Notes: generated by a model from the letters alone, not told the origin. Numbered from the stretch's first letter, positions 1-12,115 are shown. The stretch: 64,000 nucleotides of DNA from Phymorhynchus buccinoides (GCA_017654935.2 CM065699.1:45881243-45945242), one strand, 5' to 3'. Numbers and translations: made by a program.

Positions 1-399
1 TTTGTTGTCCATTGGCAAACACGCAAATGGAAAATTGTCTTCCACCGTGTAAAATAAGACAAAATACATCAAAATTAAAATATACAAAAAATAATTTAAA
101 CAGAAAATTTACATTTAAGCAAATATGTAACTCCTATACTCTGTAAGACTATCGCATATTTTCACATGATTTTATTTTTGTCCAAGTATCTGGATAGCTT
201 AATGCCTATAATGGATCTTAATTGAACGATCATATTCCTTTGGTTGTCCATATCACACTGAACTAAGACAAAGGCTTTGAATGTACACACAGGAAACAGA
301 ACCAACAGAACTGTCATTGAGGAAGATAGCAAACATCCCTTGGGGTGGCATAATTATGCAAAACGAAAATAAAACAACACTTCCCGAGGCAAAAGAACA

Positions 400-567
400 G
401 GAAGTCCTCAGAGAGATCTGAGAAAAATGGCGAAGCGTTACAATTTGGCTCCTTCACATGTGTCAGCCATCTCCATGGCAGAACTCAAAGCACCCATCAA
501 GAAACTGAAACCAAAGAAAATCCCAGGGACAGACGACATTTTGAACAATATGGCAAGAACCTTATAA
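400..567 (+). mobile_element. LINE reverse-transcriptase fragment
   Basis: The plus strand reads a short stretch (about 468-567) containing the pattern LKPKKIPGTDDILNNM followed by a stop. Many non-LTR retrotransposons carry a K-K-x-P-G-x-D-x-I motif just before the reverse-transcriptase palm. Nothing else of the enzyme is recognisable, so this is a relic. The assignment to a LINE is from family knowledge; the clade cannot be told. Confidence 0.55.
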
Positions 568-1439
568 ACCTCCATGATGTGTTTTCTGTCATTACTAGTT
601 ATAACTTAAAAGGCGTTTTAAACAAAGAGAAAGGCAATTATAGAAAGCGATAGATAGCAACTTTCAGAAGACGTGGCAACTATGTGCAACGACCACTGGT
701 ATATGCATAGGAGTAGTTTCTATTCTATTGTAGTAGTGTCAAACACTATAGAAAAGTAGAGAGAGCGCTTCAGTTGTGGAGAACGCTATACGTAGTAGCT
801 ACCTTGGTTATTAACAAACCCACTTACAGTTAAAAGCACGTGCAACACAAAACAGTAAGCACATCGAGGAAATCACTGATACTGATACGCAAAATTATTT
901 TATCAGAGGTTAAAGGGCAAGACTCAATGAATTACAGTATATCTGCATATCTTTTTTGGTCATGATTCTAAAGCTGTTATTTAGCAAATAATTGGATCAA
1001 CTCTTGATGCATTTGTCAATTATTTTTCAAATATATCACATACAAAAGTTGCTATTTTTGAAGACATTGGAATAGTTTAAACCCTTAAAAAACATCTGAA
1101 CTGACGGGTCGAGCGGGTCGACACGCTATTGGGATCAGGGCAGTGAAGATACTTTTCCAGCTCACATCTGATTTAACTTTGATGGGTAGAACATCTGAGC
1201 ATCCCAATAGCACACTGGCAGTGTACCCTTTTTATTACTTTTTTTCCTTTGCCTGTCCTCATTCTTCATTCTGCTAAACTATACGTTTGCCTAAATAAGA
1301 AAATTATTGAGACATTTATTGCATACAGAAAGGTTTTACTGTTGGAATTTACTCCTGAACAACTTTATCAACATTTAGTGCTACAACGTAAGATATGTAA
1401 TAATAGAACATTATAAAGCAAGCAACAGGCCCAGCATTC
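568..1439. other. Gene-free stretch
   Basis: AT-rich DNA without a credible reading frame, RNA gene or tandem repeat that I can see. Confidence 0.5.
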
Positions 1440-1443
1440 ATGA

Positions 1444-1594
1444 ACACACACACACACGCACGCACGCACGCACGTACGCACGCACGCACGCACGCACGCA
1501 CGCGCACACGCGCACGCGCACACGCACACACACACACACACACACAAATCTGTGTCTCTGTCTCTGTCTCTCTTTGTCTCTGTCTCTGTCTCTG

Positions 1595-1654
<60 letters not shown>

Positions 1655-1660
1655 GCATAT
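1444..1660. repeat. Compound (CA/CG)n-(CT)n microsatellite
   Basis: A CACA/CGCA alternating tract passes into TGTCTC and then a pure CT tract. Arg-Glu rich open frames across it are translation artefacts of the dinucleotide. Confidence 0.95.
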
Positions 1661-2530
1661 GCGCACCCTCAATGTTATAGGCCGGAGGTCTGACATTAAA
1701 ACATTTGTTAGTTTAAGTTTTGAGTTTGAGTCTCTCTCTGTCTCTAGATCCATGTTCTATGTCACATTTTGAATCTTATTATTGCAAATCATGTTAAATT
1801 GTTAATCTTTAGTGAAATACATTGAATCTGAAACTCGGAGGCCCTTGCACTTGCTCTTACTAGTACTGCAGCAAGAAGGATCATTTGGCCTTTGGGGGAC
1901 TTCCCCGGCACCAGCTGTCTAAAATATCTTTGTCCAGGAGAGTGGGGATATTTTGGGCAATACTTCTTTACATTTAACACTATGCCCAGTCCTCCAGAAT
2001 AGTAATTGCCTCCTTTATATCTGGAAGTCGTGGCTAGTCAGACAGGACTGACTGACACACACGTTTTGAAGATTTACATAATTGGTAGAATTTGGTACGC
2101 TTTATTTTATTAGGTGGATGACAGTGATGATTACCGATTGAACAAGTATCATCAATTATAACTGATTTTTTGGTCACAATATTTGACATGGCCTGGTTTG
2201 GTTTCCAATAATGTGTCCAATTTACCATGAAATATTGTCTGAGCTAGACCTAGCCTGAAGTAGTAAAGTGCACATCTTGCTTATAGATACGAACATTTTT
2301 GGTAAGTTTGTTCTTTTATGGTTTGGGCTTTCCTTAAACTCAATCATCACCAATTAAACAAAGACTTGCTACAATGTGATATGATGTATGGCTCAGATAT
2401 GTTTCCTTTTATTTCCTTTTCTTTTCTTTTACGCATAGACCTCATTGTTGTCAAATTGTTACATGTCTTCGAACTTGGCTACTTCATCTACTTCATCAAA
2501 TATGTATTTGAGAGGATTACAGGGGTGCTG
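1661..2530. other. Gene-free stretch
   Basis: No supported gene. Short open frames lack homology signals and codon structure. Confidence 0.45.
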
Positions 2531-2690
2531 TTAACCGCCGTTTTGTCTATAGACAAAACGGCGGGGTTAGATGCGCCGTTTAGATGTTTGTCCAAATTTT
2601 TTATTATGATTTGGACAGAACGGCGGTTAGACAAAACGGCGGGTTGGACAAAACGGCGCCCGATTTTGAACCGCCGTTTTGTCCAAATGA
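2531..2690. repeat. Cluster of inverted repeats built on GACAAAACGGCGG
   Basis: Positions 2535-2564 form a perfect 30-bp palindrome (half-site CCGCCGTTTTGTCTA). Further copies of ACAAAACGGCG and its complement follow to 2690, including a hairpin at about 2644-2688. It resembles the interior or ends of a fold-back element; no target duplication was identified. Confidence 0.8.
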
Positions 2691-2759
2691 AAGTTGGAGT
2701 TATAAAAACTCATTCTTGAAAAGTTCTCTCTTTTTTTAAAATCTTTTTTAATAAAATGA

Positions 2760-3228
2760 CTAACAAGCTGACCACTGACACTGGTCACTTTGGCCTAATT
2801 TTACCGTTTGAATGCTAATTAATGTATTAGGAGATCATATGAACAATTGTTGATGTGGTTGACCAGTGGTCAGTGTCACTGAGCAGTGGTCACTTTGGCC
2901 TATTTTCACTGTTTGACTGCAAATTAGTGCATTAGGAGTTCAAGTGAACAAATTTTGATGTCATTGGCCAGTGGTCAGTGTCACTGACCAGTGGTCACTT
3001 TGGACTATTTTCACTGTTTGACTACAAATTAGTGTATTAGGAGTTCAAATGAACAAATTTTGATGTCGTTGACCAGTGGTCAGTGTCACTGACCAGTGGT
3101 CACATTGGCCTATTTTATGTGGTTGACCATTGGTCAGTGTCACTGACCACTGGTCAGTGTCACTGACCACTGGCCAACCACATCAAACCTTGTTAATTTG
3201 AACTCCTAATACACTAATTTGCAGGATA
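2760..3228. repeat. About 120-bp tandem repeat with GACCAGTGGTC palindromes and an inverted last unit
   Basis: Units share the order CACTTTGGCCTATTTTCAC, ATTAGGAGTTCAAATGAAC, then GACCAGTGGTCAGTGTCACT. The final part (about 3130-3228) carries the same modules in reverse complement, so the block as a whole can fold back. Confidence 0.85.
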
Positions 3229-3559
3229 GAAGAAACCCCAGGCGAAGCTAGGAAGAAGAAGAGGAACGCGAGTTGGGATTTTGTACAAATAGTTCATCTA
3301 TCTTCTGGAAGTTTTGTGTTTGGTCTAACCATATTTGTTTTGAAAGGTGCATAACGGAGAATAACGCATCTAACCAGTTCTTCTTCTTCTGCTTCTTCGA
3401 TCGCTCGGACAGGTTCCTATTAATTATGAACGCAGATGTTTCATGCTGCCGTGTGGAGCACGGGTTTATCCAGTAATTGTATATTTTTCATTTGGGGAAT
3501 GCAGTAGAAGCACCATGGCCGGTTGGTTAGTCGCCGCTCGTAATCCAACGGGTTTGCGA
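3229..3559. other. Gene-free stretch
   Basis: Nothing beyond short open frames without support. Confidence 0.4.
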
Positions 3560-5006
<1,447 letters not shown>

Positions 5007-5199
5007 AGTAGTATAGTTTGTGACACTGGACACCCCATCCTCTTCCAAACCTCCCAAACGTCTTAAGAAAAGGTCAGTGAGAAGATCGATACCTTAAGAA
5101 AGACAGGTCAAGTCGGGTCAAGATGACGGGCGTAAGAAGGGGTCAGTGAAAGATCGATACCGAAGATAGGTCAAGATGAAGACGTAAGAAAGGATCAGT
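5007..5199. repeat. Polinton left terminal inverted repeat
   Basis: By my alignment it matches the reverse complement of 20809-21001 at every one of 193 positions. It contains two copies of a GGTCAGTG(A)...GATCGATACC module. Immediately inside (5200-5267) the left end alone has a third, diverged copy ending GGATCAGTACGAA, after which the two ends part. Confidence 0.97.
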
Positions 5200-6237
5200 T
5201 AAAGATCGATACCTGGTATGGACCATAAGAAAGATAGGTCAAGATGAAGAAGTAAGAAAGGATCAGTACGAATAAGACGTGGTCAAATAAGGAAGTAGAA
5301 GTCCGAGAAGTCGCGTCGTTACTTCCAAGTTATAATATTTACGATCCGGGAGTACCTTAGTGGTCTTGCCACGGAGATGGTGTGTATAACCTTTGAGTTA
5401 TGATGATGGACGAGGGCGGAAAGTGGGGTAGTAATTATATGTGTCGGAGTTAAGAGGGAGATGTCAGACGAAAAGCTAATGGTGAAACAGAGAGTGGACG
5501 GTTTGACATTTAGAATGATTGACTATATACGCGACAAAACGGACCGATGCGTGTACTGGTGTACAGTTTTCAATGTCTGTCTGTCACATTGTTTATCTCT
5601 TTATGATGAAAACATGATGATCTATAGAAATCGAAGTAATGTAAAATGACAGAAAGGTTGTTTTTTTCTTTTTGTAAAATACAAAATGTGTACTCAAGGT
5701 TTGAAAATACGAAAGAAGACGTGAAGTTCACCTTCCATAGCGTATAAGCTATTCTTTATGCATACTGAAACGACTGACCTTTTATAAAACCGAAACTCTG
5801 TGGGAGTCAATGACAAAATAATGAGGGATAAGTCGTGTTACGATTACTGTAATAAGAGTTGATTGCTCCTCATTACATCGTCCCTTCTGCAGTTATCGGT
5901 CAAATCTCACTTCGTTTTTGTTTTTTTTATATTGTGGTTTGCGTTAACCGCATTTTGTAGCTAGTCAATGTAGCTGTTACAGGACCGAAAACATATAGGA
6001 AATGAATGAAAAGGACTGTGCACGTTGTTAGAATTGTTTTTGTTTTTAAAGAAAATGGGGTGTTGTTTTTGAGATATTTCGTTGTTTAAAAAAAAAAGAG
6101 ATTTGACCGTACAGGCTTAGGACTGTCGAATTATCTTTACTATCATTAGATAATAAAGACAATTGGCCGCATTAGACGATGTTAATGTCTCTTTTTTTTT
6201 TTACTCGTGGTTATTGTTTCTAGGAAGGCGGAAAGTT
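5200..6237. other. Polinton left subterminal region, no supported gene
   Basis: It holds the third subterminal module (5200-5267). A 62-codon plus-strand frame at 5461-5649 has no recognisable domain and is not called as a gene. An AATAAA occurs on the plus strand near 6151. No clear polyadenylation signal for the polymerase was found on the minus strand. Confidence 0.5.
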
Positions 6238-9200
6238 TTAAATCAGTATGGGTTCTGTTGTCACTCCGTCCGACTGAACTCGTCTCTTCACGTACAGATA
6301 GGACAAGGCCATCCTTTGTTGTTGATACGTGAACATGGTTTTCCCGTCCGTACGGAAACCTCTGTTGCACCCTCCCCCGCTCGTTTGGGTTTGAAGCACT
6401 CGTAGATAGGTGTCTTTGTTCAACTTGTTGGTGTTTCTATTGAGTCCTTTGCAGCTGAATTTGTCTCCCGATGGCCCTAAGCAGTAGTACGTTTTAGAAC
6501 AAAGCGCTACAATACCATCTCCGGAGTATTCCAGTTTGAATAAACCGGGTGTACGTTTGTCGTATCGAAGTCGCTGGACGCAGCAAGGGGGAGGAATCCA
6601 GTCTTGTCGTTTGACCTTTACGTCAACGAAAGCGGATCGATGAGTGTCACAAGCTGGAGATGGAAACCAATGATGGTAGTTTTCGAAAAACTCTTGTCGT
6701 AAATCTGGTTTGACCGCTTCTTCCATGGACGACGTAGAGAAAGCCATGTATAAGGAATCCGTGTCCATTTCGCACAGATGATAGTGTTCTCTCGAAACGT
6801 ATCTGTCAATACAGTCGTAGTGAAACTGTAACATTTTCAGTTTGGCGTATTGGTAGACAAAATACCCTATCTGTACCGGTAAATCCCACGCCACTTTCTT
6901 TTTTGCCAGTTCTATTTCTGTGACGTGATCCGTGAGTTCAGTCATAGTACGAAAGAGAGGTTTATTGATTTCTTTCTCTACTTCGGTAGGGTGTCGGTAG
7001 AGGACAGTTTTATGTTTTCCTTTGTTAGTAAGACTCTTTCCATATCCAGAATTGCCCATAAGTTTGTTCGTTTCAGCCAGTATCGCTTTGCTGGGATCGC
7101 TGTCACCTTCTCGTCGTGCTTGGGAGACTTTTTCTCCGAAAGGTAAGAAACAGGCATGAGGAACGTACTCAATGACCAGGTGAATGTCCGTGATGACCAA
7201 CCCTTTCTGTAGGTAGTACAAGAGTAAAGGGGTGGCTAGTAACACGCGTTCACCGATGTAACTGGCGATGAGGCTCCTTCTAGGTTGGGTCAAGAGCTTA
7301 TGTGTTTCTGCGTACTCTTTCATGAAAGGACCGATATCATCACGGGAGACCTCAGCGTTCTTGAAGATGGGTTGAAGTTCTTGGAAATAGTCTCGAAGAT
7401 GGTCAGGAACGTGAATGTCGCATTGTACCAGTCCGAAGAGTCTCTTGGTTTGAATAAGTTTGAGTAATTGGGCTTGGGTGAGAGGGTATTGAGGTACGCT
7501 CGATGGTGAAAACTGTTGTTGACAAAAATGTCGGACGTTGGGGTCCGCACGTTTCAGTCTATCCCATTCGCACTCCCACATTTCTACTACTTCTACACCA
7601 ACCTCGTTTCTGAAATAATCTGTGATTTCTTTAGTTTTTTGCCTTAACTCCCTAAAAGACTTGCCGTTCAGTCGATTGTGGGTCTGTCCCCTCGTCTTGG
7701 GGCAGTTTTCATGGCCGTGGAAAAAGCAACCGTGGAAGTTCATGACTTTTCCTCTTCCTTCTCTCCCTCCATGAGGAATGTAACCGTCCACGGGGATTTG
7801 TCTGGCTCCTAAACGATGTTCTTTCCCGTTGTGCTGATGAACTATGCGAACTTGATCTGTATGAGAGACGTACTCCAACCATTCTCTCGCCTTTTGTCCG
7901 TATATCTGAGTTTTTTCAGCCTTGAAACGGTGCTCTTTGCGCCTGATGACGGGGTGAGACGTGGGCATCGGTTGCATGAGCGCCCACAAGTACAGAGCAT
8001 TGGCGTCATAGCCTTGAACGCTTTGAACCACCCGACCTTCCTCGGGATGACGTACTCGAGTTTTATCCTTCTCGCTCCATCTATTCAGAACCAAGGATGG
8101 TCCTCCGACTATGGAAGATCGATATAGCTCGTGAATGTCTTTGTGTTTTTGTCCCCACAGAGAGAAACAAACGTCGGAAGGGAGACTATCAAATAAATAT
8201 CTTAAGGTTAATCCAGGGATTCCTATTGCGTCTTTAAGAAGATCAAGATGAAGACCCCTGTAGAACTCCGTTTGCTTCTCCAAGGCTTCTAGGAAGGGCT
8301 GCACGTCCAAGTTGTTGTACCATATTAAGAAGTCTCTGAGGGTCGTCATGTTACGGTCCTTCCACACTCTTTGACAAAAAGCGTACTCTTCTTCCGTTAT
8401 GGACGTGTTTTTGAGCGTGGAGTGGAAGGCAGAACGCGGCGGTAACTGAGTTTCATCCAGCTTCTCCAGACCGCTGATATATTCGTAAGGAAAGTAGCCC
8501 TTTCTTTCAGTGACCTCGTAGGCGTCCAGGTACTTCTTGTAGGAAAACCCAGGGGCGAGGTAGTTGGTGACGTCAAGAAACTTAAATCTGGACGTGGCGA
8601 TGCACATAAAGTCATTGTTCTTTTTCACCAGAAAAGGAACTTGATTTTTCTGTTTGGGTATCTCTGTGTCGTCTTCGTCTTCTTCTTGATGAATCGTGAA
8701 CCATTCAAACAAGTAGGGTTTGATGAGATTGACGTCGTATTTTCCGCTATTGAAGCCTACTACGGGTAGCTGTTTCAAGTAATCGTCCAACAAACGCTTA
8801 TGAAGATCGACGTTAGCTGCAGCGTCCTTGGAATGACTGTTTGTTTTTCTTTCTTCCAGTGTCTCGTAGGTTTTAGCGAAAGTAGTGTCTTTGAGCGTTT
8901 GAAAAGAACAATTGGCTATCTCTTGCAGGTAATCCATCATACGGTTGATCACTTCTTGAGGGTCCCCTTCGCTGACGAAACACACGGGCGTGTCGTAGCC
9001 TTCTAGGTTCGAACACACACTCACTGAGAGTACATTGTGTTTCCATAACCATCGTGTGTTGTCAGAAGAGGAAGTAGGAAGATCCTCTCGAGTGAAGTAA
9101 CTTTCAAAATCGTACGTCGCTCGGTACGGGAAGACATAGTCGGATTCGACGGGAAGGTTTTGTCGTTCCAGTCTCTGTAGCGGGGTTAAAGGTGGGTGGT

Positions 9201-10599
9201 ACACTCCCCCTGGATAACAGTACTTAACTTTGTCTCCGGAACATCTTTTCTTTTCGTGATATCGTGCAGTACGATGACTCTTGAATAGTTTGTGACATTT
9301 TGCACAAGCGAAACTGCGGGCTACCGTGTCCACGTCCTTGATGTAGCAGTAGTGGTCGTTGTACAACAGGACGTTCAGGGTGGAAGCGTGTGAGGCCTCA
9401 CTCCGTCGTTCAGGTATCAATGCGGGTCCGTGGGACGTACGCAGATCGGGGTCGAATGTGTACACGTTGATGTTGGTGGTGAAGACGGTCTCCAAGTGAG
9501 CCAGGTCGCTCGAAGTCACGCCTTTAAACTGGGTCACGTCCGTCCGAGTCCAGATCCGAAACAACTTTTTCGTCGGACTTTGAAGAGCTGAGACGCTAGC
9601 TCCACGGTGGATGGCCAAGCAACGGAAGAAACAAAGGTTGTCTCGGTAATCGAAGCTATGGTGTCCGTCTTTCCTCAGCTTGATCAGCCCGGTGTTCTTG
9701 AGGATGAAGTCTGGAAGAGGTTGAGCGCACCCCACTGGATGGTTCGGTAAGATGTTGACGAAAAATGTGGTGGACGTCACCCCGTGGACCCTCCATTTGG
9801 TCGATGGACGGGCTTGACGCGCCTCCTCCAAAATATCTACATTCAGGATGTCGCTGATCAGCTCCTCCATATCCTCAGATCGCTGTACTAACCTCGGTCT
9901 GTCCATAGCTCGAGCGTTATTTAACGAGGCGTGGAAAAAGCGATACTCTTCAGTTTCTCTGTTCTGAAGGATGAAACTGTGACTGTAGTTAATTTTGAAC
10001 CGGGACAATTGATCTCGAAAAATGTCCCCGAGGACGTTGTCCCAAGAAGGAGGAGAATCCAGAGAAGGCCATCGCACCGTGTATTGACGTTGATGACGTC
10101 CTAGACGGCGATGCGAACGTATGGCTCCTCCGTGTTCCCTGTAAAGAGAACGTAATTCTTCTTCTTCTTCTTCTTCTTCTTTCTCAGGATCGTTCCAAAA
10201 CGAGCTCCTGGCACTTTTAGGAGGGGAAGGTGATGCCGATGAAGGAAGGTCATCAGCTAGCCGTTTGAGGGAACCGTGTTTTTGACGAATGTGGCGATTG
10301 AAATTGCCTTCTGTGACGTATTTTCTATTACAGTGAGGGCAATCGAAACCATGGTCGGGTGGGGATTCTAATTCGGAATTGGATGTAGAAGGTTCTGGGG
10401 AAAGGCATTGAGGGTGGATAGCGCTTACGTGACGTTTTAGATTATTTCGTCTCGAGAAGGACAGAACGCAGTGAGGACAGTCGAACGAAGTTGATTTTTG
10501 ATGTTTTTCTTTGACGTGTCTGTCTCTGCTAGTTTTTGTACCGAATCGTTGTCCGCAGATTGGGCATTGGAGTAGATCCTTAGAATCAGAGGATGCCAT
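6238..10599 (-). CDS. POLB: Polinton protein-primed family-B DNA polymerase
   Basis: 1453 residues, uninterrupted. It copies the element by protein-primed synthesis (family knowledge). Three C2H2 fingers lie at residues 12-33, 41-62 and 87-108, with a further CxxC-HxxxxC knuckle at 432-453. The exonuclease shows D497-x-E499, the NSGKYDxNL box at 617-625 and Y761-x3-D765. The polymerase shows motif A at D865 (DANALY), motif B NKLMGNSGYGK at 1178-1188 and motif C D1279-T-D1281. A FHGCFFHGHENC insertion lies at 955-966 between motifs A and B. Residues 320-417 carry an OTU-protease-like pair (NLCFFRCLA, NDHYCYI). The chosen ATG sits directly behind a good minus-strand 3' splice site (TTTCTCCTTTCAG), so a 5' leader exon is possible. 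It is divergent from the proline-rich gene. Confidence 0.96.
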   Translation of the reverse strand: MASSDSKDLLQCPICGQRFGTKTSRDRHVKEKHQKSTSFDCPHCVLSFSRRNNLKRHVSAIHPQCLSPEPSTSNSELESPPDHGFDCPHCNRKYVTEGNFNRHIRQKHGSLKRLADDLPSSASPSPPKSARSSFWNDPEKEEEEEEEELRSLYREHGGAIRSHRRLGRHQRQYTVRWPSLDSPPSWDNVLGDIFRDQLSRFKINYSHSFILQNRETEEYRFFHASLNNARAMDRPRLVQRSEDMEELISDILNVDILEEARQARPSTKWRVHGVTSTTFFVNILPNHPVGCAQPLPDFILKNTGLIKLRKDGHHSFDYRDNLCFFRCLAIHRGASVSALQSPTKKLFRIWTRTDVTQFKGVTSSDLAHLETVFTTNINVYTFDPDLRTSHGPALIPERRSEASHASTLNVLLYNDHYCYIKDVDTVARSFACAKCHKLFKSHRTARYHEKKRCSGDKVKYCYPGGVYHPPLTPLQRLERQNLPVESDYVFPYRATYDFESYFTREDLPTSSSDNTRWLWKHNVLSVSVCSNLEGYDTPVCFVSEGDPQEVINRMMDYLQEIANCSFQTLKDTTFAKTYETLEERKTNSHSKDAAANVDLHKRLLDDYLKQLPVVGFNSGKYDVNLIKPYLFEWFTIHQEEDEDDTEIPKQKNQVPFLVKKNNDFMCIATSRFKFLDVTNYLAPGFSYKKYLDAYEVTERKGYFPYEYISGLEKLDETQLPPRSAFHSTLKNTSITEEEYAFCQRVWKDRNMTTLRDFLIWYNNLDVQPFLEALEKQTEFYRGLHLDLLKDAIGIPGLTLRYLFDSLPSDVCFSLWGQKHKDIHELYRSSIVGGPSLVLNRWSEKDKTRVRHPEEGRVVQSVQGYDANALYLWALMQPMPTSHPVIRRKEHRFKAEKTQIYGQKAREWLEYVSHTDQVRIVHQHNGKEHRLGARQIPVDGYIPHGGREGRGKVMNFHGCFFHGHENCPKTRGQTHNRLNGKSFRELRQKTKEITDYFRNEVGVEVVEMWECEWDRLKRADPNVRHFCQQQFSPSSVPQYPLTQAQLLKLIQTKRLFGLVQCDIHVPDHLRDYFQELQPIFKNAEVSRDDIGPFMKEYAETHKLLTQPRRSLIASYIGERVLLATPLLLYYLQKGLVITDIHLVIEYVPHACFLPFGEKVSQARREGDSDPSKAILAETNKLMGNSGYGKSLTNKGKHKTVLYRHPTEVEKEINKPLFRTMTELTDHVTEIELAKKKVAWDLPVQIGYFVYQYAKLKMLQFHYDCIDRYVSREHYHLCEMDTDSLYMAFSTSSMEEAVKPDLRQEFFENYHHWFPSPACDTHRSAFVDVKVKRQDWIPPPCCVQRLRYDKRTPGLFKLEYSGDGIVALCSKTYYCLGPSGDKFSCKGLNRNTNKLNKDTYLRVLQTQTSGGGCNRGFRTDGKTMFTYQQQRMALSYLYVKRRVQSDGVTTEPILI

Positions 10600-10868
10600 C
10601 TGAAAGGAGAAAAAAAAATGTGTATTCGTAATATAATAGAGGTTCGACTGTGCACCTGTAGTAAGAAAGGAGAAAAAGAGGTATCCAAGGGTGCAGATGT
10701 GCGGTTATAATGTTGTTACAGTGAAACTGTATAGTGTGGTTTATTGTTACGATCGAGAAAAGTCGGTTACTGGGTAAAGTGGAACATAATTATTATGCTT
10801 TAATGACTGACGTAAAGGTCGACAAGCGTGTATAAAAAGGTTCTACGAGTGTGCTCCACGCGATCATC
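10600..10868. promoter_or_regulatory. Divergent promoter region between POLB and the proline-rich gene
   Basis: The plus strand has a TATA box (TATAAAAA) at 10831-10838, 31-38 bp upstream of an ATG at 10869. The minus strand has only a weak ATTATAACC candidate near 10702-10710. It also has two pyrimidine-AG acceptor-like sites, one directly before the polymerase ATG and one ending near 10657. Confidence 0.55.
10831..10838 (+). promoter_or_regulatory. TATA box of the plus-strand spliced gene
   Basis: TATAAAAA followed at +38 by ATG. A start site about 30 bp downstream would leave a leader of only about 8 bases. Confidence 0.5.
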
Positions 10869-11158
10869 ATGAATTTTAGATTCGATGCTAGAGTACCGAG
10901 GGTGAGAATCGTAAGTTGTTTGCCATAAAAACTTATATTTCAATTTTTTTTTGTTTTTTTTGTGTGTGTGTTTTAAAAAAAAATTATGTCTGTGTCTTTT
11001 TCTCTTTCTCAGCGCATTAGAGTCGCACCACCACCACCACCACCACCACCACCACCATGCCCGCCGCCACCACCACCATGCCCGCCGCCACCACCACCAC
11101 CACCACCACCACCACCACCGCCACCGGGGGACAAAGGAAACCCCATACGGATTGAATA
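10869..11158 (+). CDS. Small spliced proline-rich protein (predicted, two exons)
   Basis: Exon 1 (10869-10910) encodes 14 residues and ends at a consensus donor, ATC|GTAAGTTG. Exon 2 starts at 11013 behind TTTCTCTTTCTCAG. It encodes RIRVA, then a proline run broken by two Cys, then GDKGNPIRIE. A stop follows in both cases: TAG if the second donor (GTAAGTTG at 11159) is ignored, TAA if it is spliced to the acceptor at 11245. The product is about 62 residues and mostly proline. Consensus splice sites and a TATA box support it; no homologue is known to me. The CCA repeat could be a microsatellite that happens to be open. Confidence 0.4.
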
Positions 11159-11737
11159 GTAAGTTGTTTTATATTTTTGTTTTTGTTTGTTTTGTTTTTT
11201 AAAGAAGGAAGGAATCTTACATTTTGTTTTTATTTTTTGTTGCAGAAAACGCCGCTCAGAATTCATACCTGTGTTCCTTGAGTATTTAAAAAAAAAAAAA
11301 AAAAAAAATCTCTCTCTCTCTCTCTCTCTCCATTTTTTTTGGGATGTGCATGTTGCATGCGTTTTACATTTTTTTTATGCTTGCGTGCGAGCGAATGCGT
11401 ATGCGCGCGCGTGTGTGTGTAATTTGTTTCTAATACAACATTTACACATTGAAACTCGAAGAACACGATCGTTTCGTTTTTTAATTTTTTTTAATGAATA
11501 AAAGAGAACACAAAATATAAAACGTACGTGCAAAGGGAAGCAAATTACTAATACAACGTATAAAGTACTAGTTGAATGAAAACAATCTGATAGCACTATT
11601 GTTTTAATGAAGAAAAAATAGAGAGAAAGAAATGAAATGTTAGGATGGACACAATAAGTTTACATTCGTTTTTCATGAAGAGAAAACAACAAAAACAAAA
11701 AAAACATGATGAAAATTATTAATCTCTTTCGCTCTCA

Positions 11738-11884
11738 AAGGGAAAGAACCGATGTAATATGAACAGACACGAGTTGCTTCCCTTAGATCGGATAACCGCT
11801 CTAGAGCGCGCGCGCGTGCTGATATACGCATTCTTCTTCTTCTTCTTCTTCCTCACGCATCGTGCTGTGCGTTACATATTCCAT

Positions 11885-11890
<6 letters not shown>
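11738..11890 (+). repeat. Polinton internal dispersed repeat, copy 1
   Basis: Segment beginning GGGAAAGAACCGATGTAAT and containing CGAGTTGCTTCCCTTAGATC, GGATAACCGCTCTAG, a CTT run and CATCGTGCTGTGCGTTACAT. It is shared with copies at 12116 and, for its first 70 bp, 13988. Confidence 0.85.
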
Positions 11891-11929
<39 letters not shown>

Positions 11930-12115
11930 GCGCGAACGCGCGCAAATGGAAACATTCAGAACATATAATGCATACATAATACACATGGAATGAAGAAACT
12001 TTAAGGCTAAAATGTACAAAGACTCTTTATCCATGGAAGCAATCAAAACTGTAAGTTATAACCAACAATAGCTGGGACGCACACACTTTTACACGCACTC
12101 TCTCTCTCAATACAA

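Noticed and set aside
1349..1753. Arg/Glu-repeat proteins from GA or CT tracts (also near 4.4, 11.3, 24.0 and 57.5-58.2 kb)
   Set aside because: Pure dinucleotide repeats read as protein.
5461..5649. 62-codon plus-strand gene at the Polinton left end
   Set aside because: No domain, no promoter that I can defend and no known Polinton equivalent.
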